Source: a virus. Taken from it: a stretch of 64,000 bases of DNA. The notes beneath the pieces are model-generated. The model was not told where the DNA came from, ran no database searches, and was given only the letters and a program-made list of their open reading frames with translations. Every line of letters begins with the position of its first letter. The first letter of the stretch is position 1. The position numbers and the translations under genes were made by a program. Positions 37,447 through 45,769 of this stretch are shown here, piece after piece. The stretch spans positions 20,631-84,630 of IMG/VR virus record IMGVR_UViG_3300035564_000075; one strand, 5' to 3'.

Positions 37447-37663
37447 TGTGCTCCTCCACAAACTCTAACCAGCTTTCATGCCAGTTCCAGTTATGAGTAA
37501 AGGCTTCAACATAGTGACTGATATACCAACCAGAGTATCCTTCCAATGGTTCTACTTCAATCTCTCTGCCTATCAGCTTTGCCATGTCTTCAGTGAAGTC
37601 GTCATCAAGACCATCAATATCTGCAGTAGTGCCAATCGGTATGTTCTTGACTATGGCTTTCAT
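37439..37663 (-). CDS. Small acidic protein
   Basis: 74 aa, SD AAAGG. Trp-rich C-terminal half (WYISHYVEAFTHNWNWHESW). Unknown. Confidence 0.7.
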   Translation of the reverse strand: MKAIVKNIPIGTTADIDGLDDDFTEDMAKLIGREIEVEPLEGYSGWYISHYVEAFTHNWNWHESWLEFVEEHNG

Positions 37664-37959
37664 TATTGACCTTTCAGAAAGTCGTTGACATCTGCAATGG
37701 TTGCTTTATCACGCATCTGAATCAACTTGGCTTTGAGAAGAATAATAGTCTCTTCAACACCATCCTCTTGTTTCTTCGCCTCACCCATCATTCGTTCTGT
37801 TGTTGTCTTGAATGAATCCTTATCTTCAGAAGGACCAGACAATACTGCCATCATTACTGAACCAAGCAATGCATCAGAAGTAAACTTGGTCTTATAAGCA
37901 TCCAGAGCAAGCATCAAAGTATCAATATCAGAATTGGTTAGTGGACTTGTCGTTGACAT
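37663..37959 (-). CDS. Helical protein
   Basis: 98 aa, SD AAGGAG. All-helical, with Lys/Glu-rich amphipathic segments. Directly before the coiled-coil gene's end; unknown function. Confidence 0.75.
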   Translation of the reverse strand: MSTTSPLTNSDIDTLMLALDAYKTKFTSDALLGSVMMAVLSGPSEDKDSFKTTTERMMGEAKKQEDGVEETIILLKAKLIQMRDKATIADVNDFLKGQ

Positions 37960-37960
37960 C

Positions 37961-39046
37961 TTATATCTCCTTTACAAAAGGACTCTTCTTAGTGGCTTGT
38001 TCAATTTCTGCAATCATGGCTATCGGATCACTGATACTAAATTGCACCATGTTGGTCAAGGCACTTTGAATTGCACGTTCCAGAGTCTGTGGTACTATCA
38101 TTACAAAGATGTTACCACCTGGGATGGCAGTCATTTGCCCATCATAGATTGTAAACTCGGGTTGTTTTGTCAGAACAGTTCTAACTGTCTTGTCAGCAGG
38201 ATTGCTACTCCATGGCTTGACGGTTTCATCAGGAATTACTGCAAGGATAGCCGCAAAAGTGTCATTGAATTTCTTTTGTGCCTTCTCCTTCTCCCCTGGT
38301 ATCTGATCCTGAAGTTTATCAATTTGATCAACTAAGTCGTCATACTTCTCGGCTACAGTCTCGTAGTCGGGAGTGTCATGCATTCCCATGCCATCAAGTT
38401 TGTCCAGCTTGTCGTTCAGTCCGTCCCGTTCCACCCTTTTCTCCTTCAGTTGCTTGTCTAGACCAGTTGTAGTTGCAACCAGTTCATCAGCAGCATGGCG
38501 AATAAAGGGAATTGCGGCTCTTGTCCTAGACCAGTTATCTTCGATGGCAAGCACATCTTCAACACTCCATCCAACTGCTTTCATTTGGGTAAGCATCGGG
38601 AAGAAGTCTTCCAGCAAGAATTTGATGTCATTGAGTTCCCCGCCTCTATCACGAATTCCAGCATCTACCAGAAATTCGATGACAGTCTCATATTCACCAA
38701 AATGATAGGCACCAGTCTGTTTGACTTTCCACGCTAGAAACGCAAAAGCACGATCGAAGGCTTCACTCTTCTTTCTAGCATGAATCACGGCAGACATCAG
38801 AGACTTTGCCATCTCACGTGTGCGAACAAGCATTTCTGAAGGATCTGGAATTGGACGACCAGCAATTTCTGCTTCCTTTACGGCTTTCAGGTGCTCACTC
38901 CAGAATACAGCAGAGTACAAGTCTTTTGCAATATCTTTCTCCATGCCAGGATAGTCCTCGGTCATCCAGCGTGGTACATCCTTGATAGGCGGCTCTGGAA
39001 TCTCCCACTGCTCCATATCTGCGGTCATTGTGCTTAGATCAAACAT
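37961..39046 (-). CDS. Coiled-coil protein, unknown
   Basis: 361 aa, SD AAGGAG. Residues about 185-265 form a long coiled coil with heptad Leu/Lys/Asp runs; flanking globular helical parts carry many Trp residues. It follows the ParB-like gene and a 59-aa ORF, so a link to partition or replication is possible but unproven. Confidence 0.75.
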   Translation of the reverse strand: MFDLSTMTADMEQWEIPEPPIKDVPRWMTEDYPGMEKDIAKDLYSAVFWSEHLKAVKEAEIAGRPIPDPSEMLVRTREMAKSLMSAVIHARKKSEAFDRAFAFLAWKVKQTGAYHFGEYETVIEFLVDAGIRDRGGELNDIKFLLEDFFPMLTQMKAVGWSVEDVLAIEDNWSRTRAAIPFIRHAADELVATTTGLDKQLKEKRVERDGLNDKLDKLDGMGMHDTPDYETVAEKYDDLVDQIDKLQDQIPGEKEKAQKKFNDTFAAILAVIPDETVKPWSSNPADKTVRTVLTKQPEFTIYDGQMTAIPGGNIFVMIVPQTLERAIQSALTNMVQFSISDPIAMIAEIEQATKKSPFVKEI

Positions 39047-39055
39047 ATTGTCTCC

Positions 39056-39235
39056 TTATAAGTCCAGTTCATCCAGAACATGCAAATCATGTTCCATGGG
39101 AACTGATACCTCATCACCGTCTGGAGTATATCCCACAATCTCACCGTTGTCAATATGATCAACAGTGAATGGAACATTTCCATCAGACTCAATAACTATG
39201 TCACCTTCATTGGGCAATGCGCCATCCAAGTTCAT
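39056..39235 (-). CDS. Small acidic protein (59 aa)
   Basis: ATG at 39235 overlaps the ParB-like stop (TAATG), with SD AGGAGG; stop followed by the next gene's SD. Asp/Glu-rich beta protein (GDIVIESDGN, GEIVGYTPDGDEV). Fills the gap between two larger genes. Confidence 0.75.
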   Translation of the reverse strand: MNLDGALPNEGDIVIESDGNVPFTVDHIDNGEIVGYTPDGDEVSVPMEHDLHVLDELDL

Positions 39236-40017
39236 TATTCCTCCTGTGCAAGAAGTTTGTCAATATGAGCCTTGCCTCTCATAACAGCTTGTTCTGGATC
39301 GCTCGTTATTAGAATCTCACGAATTTCCATTAAATCATCTCGTGTGAAGATCCTGCGTGGATTGCCAGGACCCGAGAATGACATAGTTACAGCAGTTGCT
39401 TCTGCCTGTGTCAAGCGATGATGTGCCATAACCATGTCCATGGTCAGTTTCTTCTTGGGGCTCTGCTCCATCTCGATCTTGCATTCTGCCTGAACTGGCG
39501 TAGATAGCTTGCCAACCTCTTTGGCAACATTTACAACCATATTGCCCTGTTGGATAGCAACAAGTGCCCAGTCCGGAACTCTGGCAAAGTCCATATCCAG
39601 CTTTTTCACGTAAGTAACGGAAGTGCCAATAAGTTTCGAAATTACTGTGTAATTCTTTCCCGCTAATAGCAGCTTTTTCACAGCTTGATAGTCAGAGACA
39701 GGATTTGCACTGGATTGAGCATTTTCAACCAGTGTGATCCAACCACCATCCTCTTCATCACCCTTGAGAATGCGAACATCAATATTTCCACTGGAACGAC
39801 CATCTTCTTTCAATTGTCGCACTGCTAGCAATCTCCGTCTGCCAGCTTCCAGATGAAATATCCCAAGATCATCCATCCTGACTATAATTGGGTTCAGTTG
39901 CCGAATTGCCATAGTGTCAACAAAGCCCTTATCAGGTTTTTGCCGATTTATATCACTATTTTTGGGCAAGCGGTTATCATCACAATCCCATACTTGGTCG
40001 TCAACCCATGTAAGCAT
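39235..40017 (-). CDS. ParB/Srx-fold nuclease/CTPase-like protein
   Basis: 260 aa. EAGRRRLLAVRQL (58-69) is the GxRR box of ParB-N domains and TLVENAQSSAN (95-105) the ENxxR-type box, with Ser where Arg is usual. NYTVISKLIGTSVTYVKKL is the HTH of the central DNA-binding domain. No ParA gene is seen nearby. It may spread on DNA, act as a regulator, or recognise the dispersed palindrome; the last is speculation. Confidence 0.8.
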   Translation of the reverse strand: MLTWVDDQVWDCDDNRLPKNSDINRQKPDKGFVDTMAIRQLNPIIVRMDDLGIFHLEAGRRRLLAVRQLKEDGRSSGNIDVRILKGDEEDGGWITLVENAQSSANPVSDYQAVKKLLLAGKNYTVISKLIGTSVTYVKKLDMDFARVPDWALVAIQQGNMVVNVAKEVGKLSTPVQAECKIEMEQSPKKKLTMDMVMAHHRLTQAEATAVTMSFSGPGNPRRIFTRDDLMEIREILITSDPEQAVMRGKAHIDKLLAQEE

Positions 40018-40018
40018 A

Positions 40019-40252
40019 TTAGCCTCCTCTTACGCTATTTTTGAACTCGGATAGCATTTCACCAACCATATTCAGCACACCAGATAATGCTTCTGCTTCT
40101 TCTGCCGAAAACTCATATGAAACTTTAGATTTGCTTCCATCTGCAAAAGCAAGTTCCAGAGTCATATCTGGAGAGGCAAGCAAGTCAAGTTGTTTTTTCA
40201 GCAAGCCAACATCAACGCCATCTATACATAACCGTTGCAGCTTATTTGCCAC
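40019..40252 (-). CDS. Small protein, GTG start
   Basis: 77 aa, GTG with SD AGGGAG. Beta then helical C terminus (AEEAEALSGVLNMVGEML). Unknown. Confidence 0.65.
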   Translation of the reverse strand: MANKLQRLCIDGVDVGLLKKQLDLLASPDMTLELAFADGSKSKVSYEFSAEEAEALSGVLNMVGEMLSEFKNSVRGG

Positions 40253-40262
40253 TTTTGTCTCC

Positions 40263-41057
40263 CTATAGGCTAACAATCTTTACAACTTGCAAACGTTCAT
40301 CCAGTGATTTGAGTGCATCCAGTGCAGCTTTCTCAGTATGCATCTCTTTATCTTCATAAACACGCCAATAAGCCATTCTGCCAATTGGCAGTTTGAAGAA
40401 TGCAGCAGGATAGAATTCGGTACCATCCAGAACCTTTGCACCAGTGTAGGTAAAGGATGGCATAGTTCTCTTTACTGCATCTGTATCCTTGCCAAGAGGT
40501 TCACCATCAACCAGTGCATCATAGAGAATGCGATGGCAAGTGATACCAAAGTCAACATGATTGTCATTATGGTCTGGAATGTCTCTAGGACACTTCCTGG
40601 CACCTACATTACGCCAATATGGAGTAGGATCTACAATGCCAGCACGAGCATGTACTGCATAGTAGTTACTCTCTGGTGTAAGCAGATTGAATTGCAATGT
40701 GCGTTGCACAAGCTGGTGGAATCCCAGTTTCATCACTTCTTCCAGCCAGTCCATAGGATTAGGATAGTTCTCTGCACCAATCCAATCCCACATATCATAA
40801 ACTTGCTTTCCTTCCTTGTTGAAAACAGGAAATATGTCCGTCTTAATAGTTTCAAGATTCAGTGCATGTGTATATCTTGGCCGAAGATCCATACCCTGTC
40901 GTGATATATCAAAATTGTCAGTAAGTGGAATGGTGGGACAAATTGCAAATGCCCATACTGGCATTCCCGCAACTTCACCCTTTTCGTCTACATCAACTAC
41001 GATATAGGCTTTTCCAGGTTGTGGCATTCCACAACCACGTGGCAGGATTCTATTCAC
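40263..41057 (-). CDS. Unknown protein, GTG start
   Basis: 264 aa, GTG at 41057 with SD AAAGGA, inside the end of the upstream paralogue gene. Trp/Pro-rich globular protein with Cys at ARKCPRDIP. No family recognised. Confidence 0.7.
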   Translation of the reverse strand: MNRILPRGCGMPQPGKAYIVVDVDEKGEVAGMPVWAFAICPTIPLTDNFDISRQGMDLRPRYTHALNLETIKTDIFPVFNKEGKQVYDMWDWIGAENYPNPMDWLEEVMKLGFHQLVQRTLQFNLLTPESNYYAVHARAGIVDPTPYWRNVGARKCPRDIPDHNDNHVDFGITCHRILYDALVDGEPLGKDTDAVKRTMPSFTYTGAKVLDGTEFYPAAFFKLPIGRMAYWRVYEDKEMHTEKAALDALKSLDERLQVVKIVSL

Positions 41058-41427
41058 GTTGCTTCCTTTCTCTTTTGAAGGGAATCTTCTCAATCAATTT
41101 CACTTTCTTGGCAAGATGAGTTCCTTTTGGAAGTTCTGCTAGAAGCTTGGAGTATGAACGTGGCGTCCATATCTTCACTCCATCACTGGGTACATACTCA
41201 CACATGTATATTGCAACATGGTAAGTTCTGCCCACATAATCCCTCTTGAGAAATACCCTAGCAGCCTCTTTAGACGAGAACACACAAAGAGGACCAAAAT
41301 TATACATTGGCACCGTCCATCTATTGATATGGTATTTATGCAGGCCAATCATTGTGTATGAGGTTTTACTTCCATTCACTTCACTGACAACCTTATATCC
41401 ATATTTAGTCTTTTCTTTTGTGCTCAT
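41050..41427 (-). CDS. GYKVV/GPLCVF paralogue 1
   Basis: 125 aa, SD AGGAAG. Shares with its neighbours an N-terminal GYKVV, central FGPLCVFSS, CEYVPS after a beta segment, and C-terminal LAKKVKLIE. Soluble alpha/beta fold of unknown role. One of four family members within 1.8 kb. Confidence 0.75.
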   Translation of the reverse strand: MSTKEKTKYGYKVVSEVNGSKTSYTMIGLHKYHINRWTVPMYNFGPLCVFSSKEAARVFLKRDYVGRTYHVAIYMCEYVPSDGVKIWTPRSYSKLLAELPKGTHLAKKVKLIEKIPFKRERKQRE

Positions 41428-41811
41428 TTACCACTTCCTTACTAGCTCAATGAGTTTTACTTTCTTGGCAAGTTTCGTTGTATACGGCAAAAGAAGCATT
41501 GGCATAGTAGTTGGGTATGGATAGTTTGCCTTTGATGGCGTCCATACAGCTAACTCCGGAGATGGCACATACTCACACAGGTATAGTTCTCCTTCGCCAA
41601 ACTTGAAGCTATCTGCTTGGTTTATCATAAACAGATAGGCTTCTGAAGAATCACTAAAAACGCATAGAGGTCCACATTTTCGTCTGGGATATACCCATTC
41701 ATTTACCTTGTATTCAACAATGCTTCTGGGATACCTACCATAGATAATGATAGACATTCTCTTGTCACCCACAACTCTTACTACCTTGTAACCCTGCAAA
41801 GTCTTAGCCAC
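41428..41811 (-). CDS. GYKVV/GPLCVF paralogue 2, GTG start
   Basis: 127 aa, GTG overlapping the upstream stop. Contains QGYKVVRV, CGPLCVFSD, CEYVPSPELAVW and LAKKVKLIE. Closest to paralogue 1. Confidence 0.75.
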   Translation of the reverse strand: MAKTLQGYKVVRVVGDKRMSIIIYGRYPRSIVEYKVNEWVYPRRKCGPLCVFSDSSEAYLFMINQADSFKFGEGELYLCEYVPSPELAVWTPSKANYPYPTTMPMLLLPYTTKLAKKVKLIELVRKW

Positions 41812-42181
41812 GAACGCTCAACCTTTCTGGTGTCCCATATATCTTGACACATTCTGCTGTTTTGGTGCCAATGGGTAACATTCCCTTTGAAAACGTAGTA
41901 TCACCATCCCATAAACTGGAATCGCAAGATGGTACATACTCACATTCGAAAACATACATATTTGTTCTCTCGGGATTATATCCAACTTGTTCATACTTCC
42001 AGAATTCATACAGTTCATAAAGACTTTCGAATACACACAATGGTCCAAAAGTTGATCCATGAGTGACAAACTCGTCCGGACGGTACACAACTTCTGCGCC
42101 TTTGCCTATATTCTCCAGCATAGAATAGTATTGTCCATTCCAATAACGTACTATCTTATAACCCTTTTGTGTCTGGGACAT
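41804..42181 (-). CDS. GYKVV/GPLCVF paralogue 3
   Basis: 125 aa, SD AAGGAAAG. GYKIVRYWNG, FGPLCVFES, FECEYVPSCDSSLW, TAECVKIYG. More diverged toward the C terminus than paralogues 1 and 2. Confidence 0.75.
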   Translation of the reverse strand: MSQTQKGYKIVRYWNGQYYSMLENIGKGAEVVYRPDEFVTHGSTFGPLCVFESLYELYEFWKYEQVGYNPERTNMYVFECEYVPSCDSSLWDGDTTFSKGMLPIGTKTAECVKIYGTPERLSVRG

Positions 42182-42389
42182 TCTCTATCTTTCCTTCCTC
42201 TGCAAGATATTGAATCTGAAACTTGATTTCATCAATCAAAGCAACATCACCAAGTGCATCCTTTACAGCTTCTGCGATAGTATTGAGATCTTTTTTGGAC
42301 ATGCGCTTATATCCGTAATCAACAACATCGGCAAAGTCTACTGTGAACGTAACCGTCATCTTCTTAGAACTTTGTGCTTGTTTGCTCAT
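42156..42389 (-). CDS. Small acidic protein
   Basis: 77 aa, SD GAGG. Lys-rich N terminus, then alpha/beta with DALGDVALIDEIKFQIQYLAEE. Interrupts the paralogue array. Confidence 0.7.
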   Translation of the reverse strand: MSKQAQSSKKMTVTFTVDFADVVDYGYKRMSKKDLNTIAEAVKDALGDVALIDEIKFQIQYLAEEGKIENVPDTKGL

Positions 42390-42390
42390 A

Positions 42391-42807
42391 CTACCTCATC
42401 ATAGTTATTCTAGCTTCCATTGTGTCCATTCTTTTGTAAAGTTGTGTGATAATCACCACTTTAGCAAGATAGGTGCCATAGGGTAGAATATTCTTTGGCG
42501 TTCTATCATATCCAATTGAAATTCCATCATCAGCAACATAAATAGCTCTTGCATAAGATGGAATAAATCTACACGTATAGATTTCTCCAATCTTATCACC
42601 ATGACTTGTTGACTTTAATTCTCCTAGTAGGAAGTCAAATGCTCTCTTATAGTTGCCAAACACACATATAGGGCCGCAATTCTTCTGTGGAAGAGTGGGT
42701 TCCCACAACTTATACTCAAGCATTCCCTGAGGTCTGTCTTCTATAAAAGACACCCTCTTATCTCCTTTGACAAGAACAACCTTGTAGCCAAACTTGTAAT
42801 CGTTCAT
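42391..42807 (-). CDS. GYKVV/GPLCVF paralogue 4
   Basis: 138 aa, SD AAAGGAAAG. GYKVVLVKGDKR, CGPICVFGN, then CRFIPS replaces CEYVPS. Palindrome copy at 42621 read as FLLG. Confidence 0.75.
   Translation of the reverse strand: MNDYKFGYKVVLVKGDKRVSFIEDRPQGMLEYKLWEPTLPQKNCGPICVFGNYKRAFDFLLGELKSTSHGDKIGEIYTCRFIPSYARAIYVADDGISIGYDRTPKNILPYGTYLAKVVIITQLYKRMDTMEARITMMR
42621..42633. repeat. 13-bp palindrome copy (12/13)
   Basis: CTCCTAGTAGGAA inside paralogue 4. Confidence 0.8.
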
Positions 42808-43346
42808 TCTTTCCTTTCTGGCTTATAACCTGTGGTGTCCAACCATGTCTTGTCTATCATCATGCTAGCAATATGCTTGGAATAGACAGGTACATTCAAT
42901 ATCTCTGCAGCCACTGCTATGGCAACATCATGGTTGAAAAACCAACTGTCGGTAACTGCATCAGTATTACGTTGCACAATCCCGATTATCTTGGCACCCC
43001 ACGATCGTAGAACAAAGGTATGTCGCAGATCGTGCCAACGCCCAGGCTTGGTATTTCCTTCAGGACCATACCAGATGTCTACTGTACCATAGAGATTGAG
43101 TAGGCAGTATACAGCTTGTGGATGGTCATCATACTCCTTTAGAGCCTCAAAGTTGGGCGAGGAATATAAACCGCAGGTGCAATCCTTACCGATCGTACCA
43201 GTGAAACCAGGATTGCATTTCTCACACTCTGCAATCATCCTACGGTCAGCAGACCAGAGAAACTCTTGTCTACCATATCTCACTACTGGTGAACTGAATG
43301 CTTTCTTGTCAAGATCCAGCACCAGGATCTTCATGCTTAGTAACAT
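42804..43346 (-). CDS. Unknown protein with Cys cluster
   Basis: 180 aa from the ATG at 43346 (SD GGAG). N-terminal MKILVLDLDKK strand, CEKCNPGFTGTIGKDCTCGLY metal-type cluster, then YGTVDIWYGPEG. Unknown function. Confidence 0.7.
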   Translation of the reverse strand: MLLSMKILVLDLDKKAFSSPVVRYGRQEFLWSADRRMIAECEKCNPGFTGTIGKDCTCGLYSSPNFEALKEYDDHPQAVYCLLNLYGTVDIWYGPEGNTKPGRWHDLRHTFVLRSWGAKIIGIVQRNTDAVTDSWFFNHDVAIAVAAEILNVPVYSKHIASMMIDKTWLDTTGYKPERKE

Positions 43347-43347
43347 A

Positions 43348-43554
43348 TTACTCCATTTCCCAACGGAAACTGGTATTGCACTCACTACAAGTTACCCAGT
43401 CTCCCGCATGATGTTCATCCTCCACATTGCCACACTTAGGACATTCCCAAGAACAACAAACACTATACAACATTACAATCCTTTTGCTCTTCTTAGGAAC
43501 TATAGGAGCAGGAGGAGGAGCTTCAGTTGTGCTACCCTCATTAGAAGCAGTCAT
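43348..43554 (-). CDS. Small zinc-ribbon protein
   Basis: 68 aa, SD AAAGGA. Pro-rich and basic N-terminal half; CPKCGNVEDEHHAGDWVTCSEC zinc ribbon (split here as CPKCG and CSEC). Likely nucleic-acid or protein binding. Confidence 0.7.
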   Translation of the reverse strand: MTASNEGSTTEAPPPAPIVPKKSKRIVMLYSVCCSWECPKCGNVEDEHHAGDWVTCSECNTSFRWEME

Positions 43555-43555
43555 A

Positions 43556-43828
43556 TTAGCATCCTTTCATGGCATCTTGCAACACTTTTACCACGTGATC
43601 TTCGCCTTCGTCTTCTTCATCCCAACGACCGTCCAGAGTAGTGACAGCTTCATCCATTGCTTCTTTATATTTTCTTAGTTTGCTAACAAGAGTCCAAACT
43701 GTGTTTGCTATCATGTTTTTATGGGTATGATTCATGTTTACAAGATCCAGTCCAAGATACTCAATTACATCACCAGTATCACTAAATTTATGATCAGTAA
43801 TGTCATTATTGTCATCGAATATGTTCAT
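43556..43828 (-). CDS. Small acidic helical protein
   Basis: 90 aa, SD GAGGAG. Asp-rich ends and a central helix. Unknown. Confidence 0.7.
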   Translation of the reverse strand: MNIFDDNNDITDHKFSDTGDVIEYLGLDLVNMNHTHKNMIANTVWTLVSKLRKYKEAMDEAVTTLDGRWDEEDEGEDHVVKVLQDAMKGC

Positions 43829-43974
43829 TGTGCTCTCCTCTTAGGCTCTGGCAAAGATTCTCGCTTGATAGCAGGAACCTCTTCTGGAGTCTTCCTAGTA
43901 GGAATTGTATACTGAATTCGCACAGGATCTTCCTTAGGCAATTCAATTGTTTCCTTACGTTTGCTTCTTCTCAT
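43825..43974 (-). CDS. Basic 49-aa protein
   Basis: ATGA overlaps at both ends. MRRSKRKETIELPKEDP start, Lys/Arg/Pro-rich throughout; probably disordered and possibly nucleic-acid binding. Holds the palindrome at 43892 as PTRK. Confidence 0.65.
   Translation of the reverse strand: MRRSKRKETIELPKEDPVRIQYTIPTRKTPEEVPAIKRESLPEPKRRAQ
43892..43904. repeat. 13-bp palindrome copy
   Basis: TTCCTAGTAGGAA inside the 49-aa gene. Confidence 0.85.
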
Positions 43975-44273
43975 TTTGTCCTATGGCACCACTCACTATG
44001 CATACCATCCAGCCATCCACAATACTCACACTTGGATAGTTCTTTAGAACGGTATCCTACCAACACACCTGGGCCACAACCAAGATTAGCACTGGCATCA
44101 ACCCAAGGACCAAACTTGCTATTGATCATGTCTGCAATACCACGCGCACGATTCTTGAATCTTGTCTCGATAGAGAAAGTTCCACTGGATAGAACGTAAT
44201 CAGGCAATCGAATTTTGTGCCATGAGTAAGTATTTACATAGTCAACAATCTCTTTGGGAGTAGGTTTCTTCAT
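43971..44273 (-). CDS. Unknown protein with CEYCG motif
   Basis: 100 aa. Ends in CEYCGWLDGMHSEWCHRTK, a Cys/His zinc-type cluster; basic helical N terminus. Unknown. Confidence 0.7.
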   Translation of the reverse strand: MKKPTPKEIVDYVNTYSWHKIRLPDYVLSSGTFSIETRFKNRARGIADMINSKFGPWVDASANLGCGPGVLVGYRSKELSKCEYCGWLDGMHSEWCHRTK

Positions 44274-44276
44274 ACA

Positions 44277-44444
44277 TCACCCACTACAGACATCAGTTTC
44301 TATCTCAAGAGTATCAGTCCCTGAATTGTACAGAATGTCTTCAACTTCTCCTTCTGCACCATAGCAACCAATCACAACTATTTCTATATCTCCATATTCC
44401 TCTAGCATATGTCGCAATCTTTTTGCCATCTCTGATAATGTCAT
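44277..44444 (-). CDS. Small protein, 55 aa
   Basis: ATG at 44444 in an ATGA overlap, SD AAAGGAG. LSEMAKRLRHMLEEYGDIEIVV is a pattern I have seen in small phage proteins: helix then strand. Acidic C terminus. Function unknown. Confidence 0.7.
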   Translation of the reverse strand: MTLSEMAKRLRHMLEEYGDIEIVVIGCYGAEGEVEDILYNSGTDTLEIETDVCSG

Positions 44445-44629
44445 AGTTTTTCTCCTTTCAACTCTATGATTTGTTCTTGTGCACGATCGTAGAGATCTTT
44501 CATCATATCATACTTTCGCTGATAGGAACTCAATCTTGCCAGAGCAATATTCAAGGCATCTCTTATATTGCCCTTGCCAACCTTGACAATCCAATCATCA
44601 ATCTCCTGTGATACGGTTTTTGATGTCAT
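44441..44629 (-). CDS. Small helical protein
   Basis: 62 aa, all helical with a C-terminal coiled coil. Overlaps both neighbours. No motif. Confidence 0.65.
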   Translation of the reverse strand: MTSKTVSQEIDDWIVKVGKGNIRDALNIALARLSSYQRKYDMMKDLYDRAQEQIIELKGEKL

Positions 44630-44813
44630 CTGGAATACCTACCCATGGAGTTTTCTTTGCCACTGGGAAACGTATAAAGACGTCCTCGTAGCAAGCAGTG
44701 CAACGGGATGAACGTGTTGTGCGCTCAACTTTATTGACCGTACCGCAAATAGGACAGGTGAAGTCCCACAATTCAGGATCATCAGAGGGATTGTTTATGC
44801 TGGCGGATTCCAT
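44598..44813 (-). CDS. Small zinc-ribbon protein
   Basis: 71 aa from the ATG at 44813 (SD AAGGAG), chosen over the GTG six bases upstream. CPICG and CTAC give a four-Cys ribbon. Confidence 0.7.
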   Translation of the reverse strand: MESASINNPSDDPELWDFTCPICGTVNKVERTTRSSRCTACYEDVFIRFPVAKKTPWVGIPDDIKNRITGD

Positions 44814-45024
44814 AGCCACTCCTTATGGTTGCTGGATGAACTGGAATTTCAAGCCAATATCTATCTTGAAGTGTTCTTATATCGAAAACCTGTCTCAAAC
44901 CACGCCACCAGATATAAACTTTATATCCATACCAGTAGCGTGCTTTTACCCAACCACCATCCCATTCCAGTAAAAAGTCATGCTCCTTATCTGGTTCTTG
45001 TTCTGAAATAAGTTTCCATTCCAT
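44782..45024 (-). CDS. Small Trp-rich protein
   Basis: 80 aa from the ATG at 45024 (AGG upstream; the previous stop is 2 bases away). MEWKLISEQEPDKEHDFLLEW resembles the small WKLISExxPPxxxxxLLxW phage-protein pattern (DUF551-like), tentative. Confidence 0.65.
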   Translation of the reverse strand: MEWKLISEQEPDKEHDFLLEWDGGWVKARYWYGYKVYIWWRGLRQVFDIRTLQDRYWLEIPVHPATIRSGYGIRQHKQSL

Positions 45025-45025
45025 A

Positions 45026-45385
45026 TTATGCCTGCTTGAACGCAAAACCAGCCATATGATCAGCTTCTGCCATCTCTTTGATTGATAGAAGATACTCTTT
45101 CAATCCAGGAGCATTCTGTAGTTCTCCAGAGAATTTCACTTCAACCAGAAGTGCTTGCTGATGTTCTTTGTAAGTGAGTATTTTAGTGCCATGCCTACGG
45201 TTGTTATGCACACAGATGTCGCAATAGCAACCCTTGCTCTCTGCTTCCTCAATTCTTGGGCCATCTAAATATATACCTTCTCCATCAAGATGGCAAGGTT
45301 TGATCATATAGGGGTGAGGCACACCAATTGTATCAATCACTGCATACATTTCAGTTTTAGGGTACTTCTTCAGCTTCTCATCCAT
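45026..45385 (-). CDS. Unknown protein
   Basis: 119 aa from the ATG at 45385 (SD GAGGAG). GCYCDICVHN metal-type motif and a helical C terminus. Unknown. Confidence 0.7.
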   Translation of the reverse strand: MDEKLKKYPKTEMYAVIDTIGVPHPYMIKPCHLDGEGIYLDGPRIEEAESKGCYCDICVHNNRRHGTKILTYKEHQQALLVEVKFSGELQNAPGLKEYLLSIKEMAEADHMAGFAFKQA

Positions 45386-45389
45386 GTTA

Positions 45390-45737
45390 TCACTCCTCTG
45401 TCTTGGTGAATTTGATTTCACCAGTACGGACAAACAAAGTGCGATCAATCGATATTCTCATTGGAGTACCAGTCAATTTGAAAAATTCATCCCATTCATC
45501 TATAAAATCAAACAGTTTCTTCATATATCTTTTAGTGTATGGTTTTTCTCCATCAAGTAAACCGCCATTCTCATCAGCAAAGAAGGCAGTTCCCATCCCC
45601 ATAACAAACTCTTCCATATTTAGATGCTTTCTTAGTATATGACGAGCCATGTCCTCAACTATTTCCAGGGCAAGTTCGTCAGCTTCGTTGTACTTTTTCT
45701 CTAGAATCAGGGTCTTTCGATAAATATCCTTGTCCAT
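45390..45737 (-). CDS. Unknown protein, first gene left of divergent promoter
   Basis: 115 aa, SD AAGGAG. Helical N terminus, FVMGMGTAFFADENGG middle. It is the first leftward gene after the shared palindromic promoter. Confidence 0.75.
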   Translation of the reverse strand: MDKDIYRKTLILEKKYNEADELALEIVEDMARHILRKHLNMEEFVMGMGTAFFADENGGLLDGEKPYTKRYMKKLFDFIDEWDEFFKLTGTPMRISIDRTLFVRTGEIKFTKTEE

Positions 45738-45753
45738 GATGCTCCTTTTTCTG

Positions 45754-45769
45754 GGGTATAATTATACCC
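45754..45769. promoter_or_regulatory. Palindromic divergent promoter/operator
   Basis: GGGTATAATTATACCC is a perfect 16-bp palindrome whose two strands each carry TATAAT. Rightward, initiation would fall at the ATG at 45770; leftward, about 20 bases before the start at 45737. No good -35 is visible, so an activator or non-host polymerase may be needed. Confidence 0.65.

Noticed and set aside
39228-39263. TTGACA-N18-AATAAT near 39258 as a promoter
   Set aside because: The start would fall inside the 59-aa gene, and the -35 encodes the conserved end of the ParB-like ORF; likely chance.
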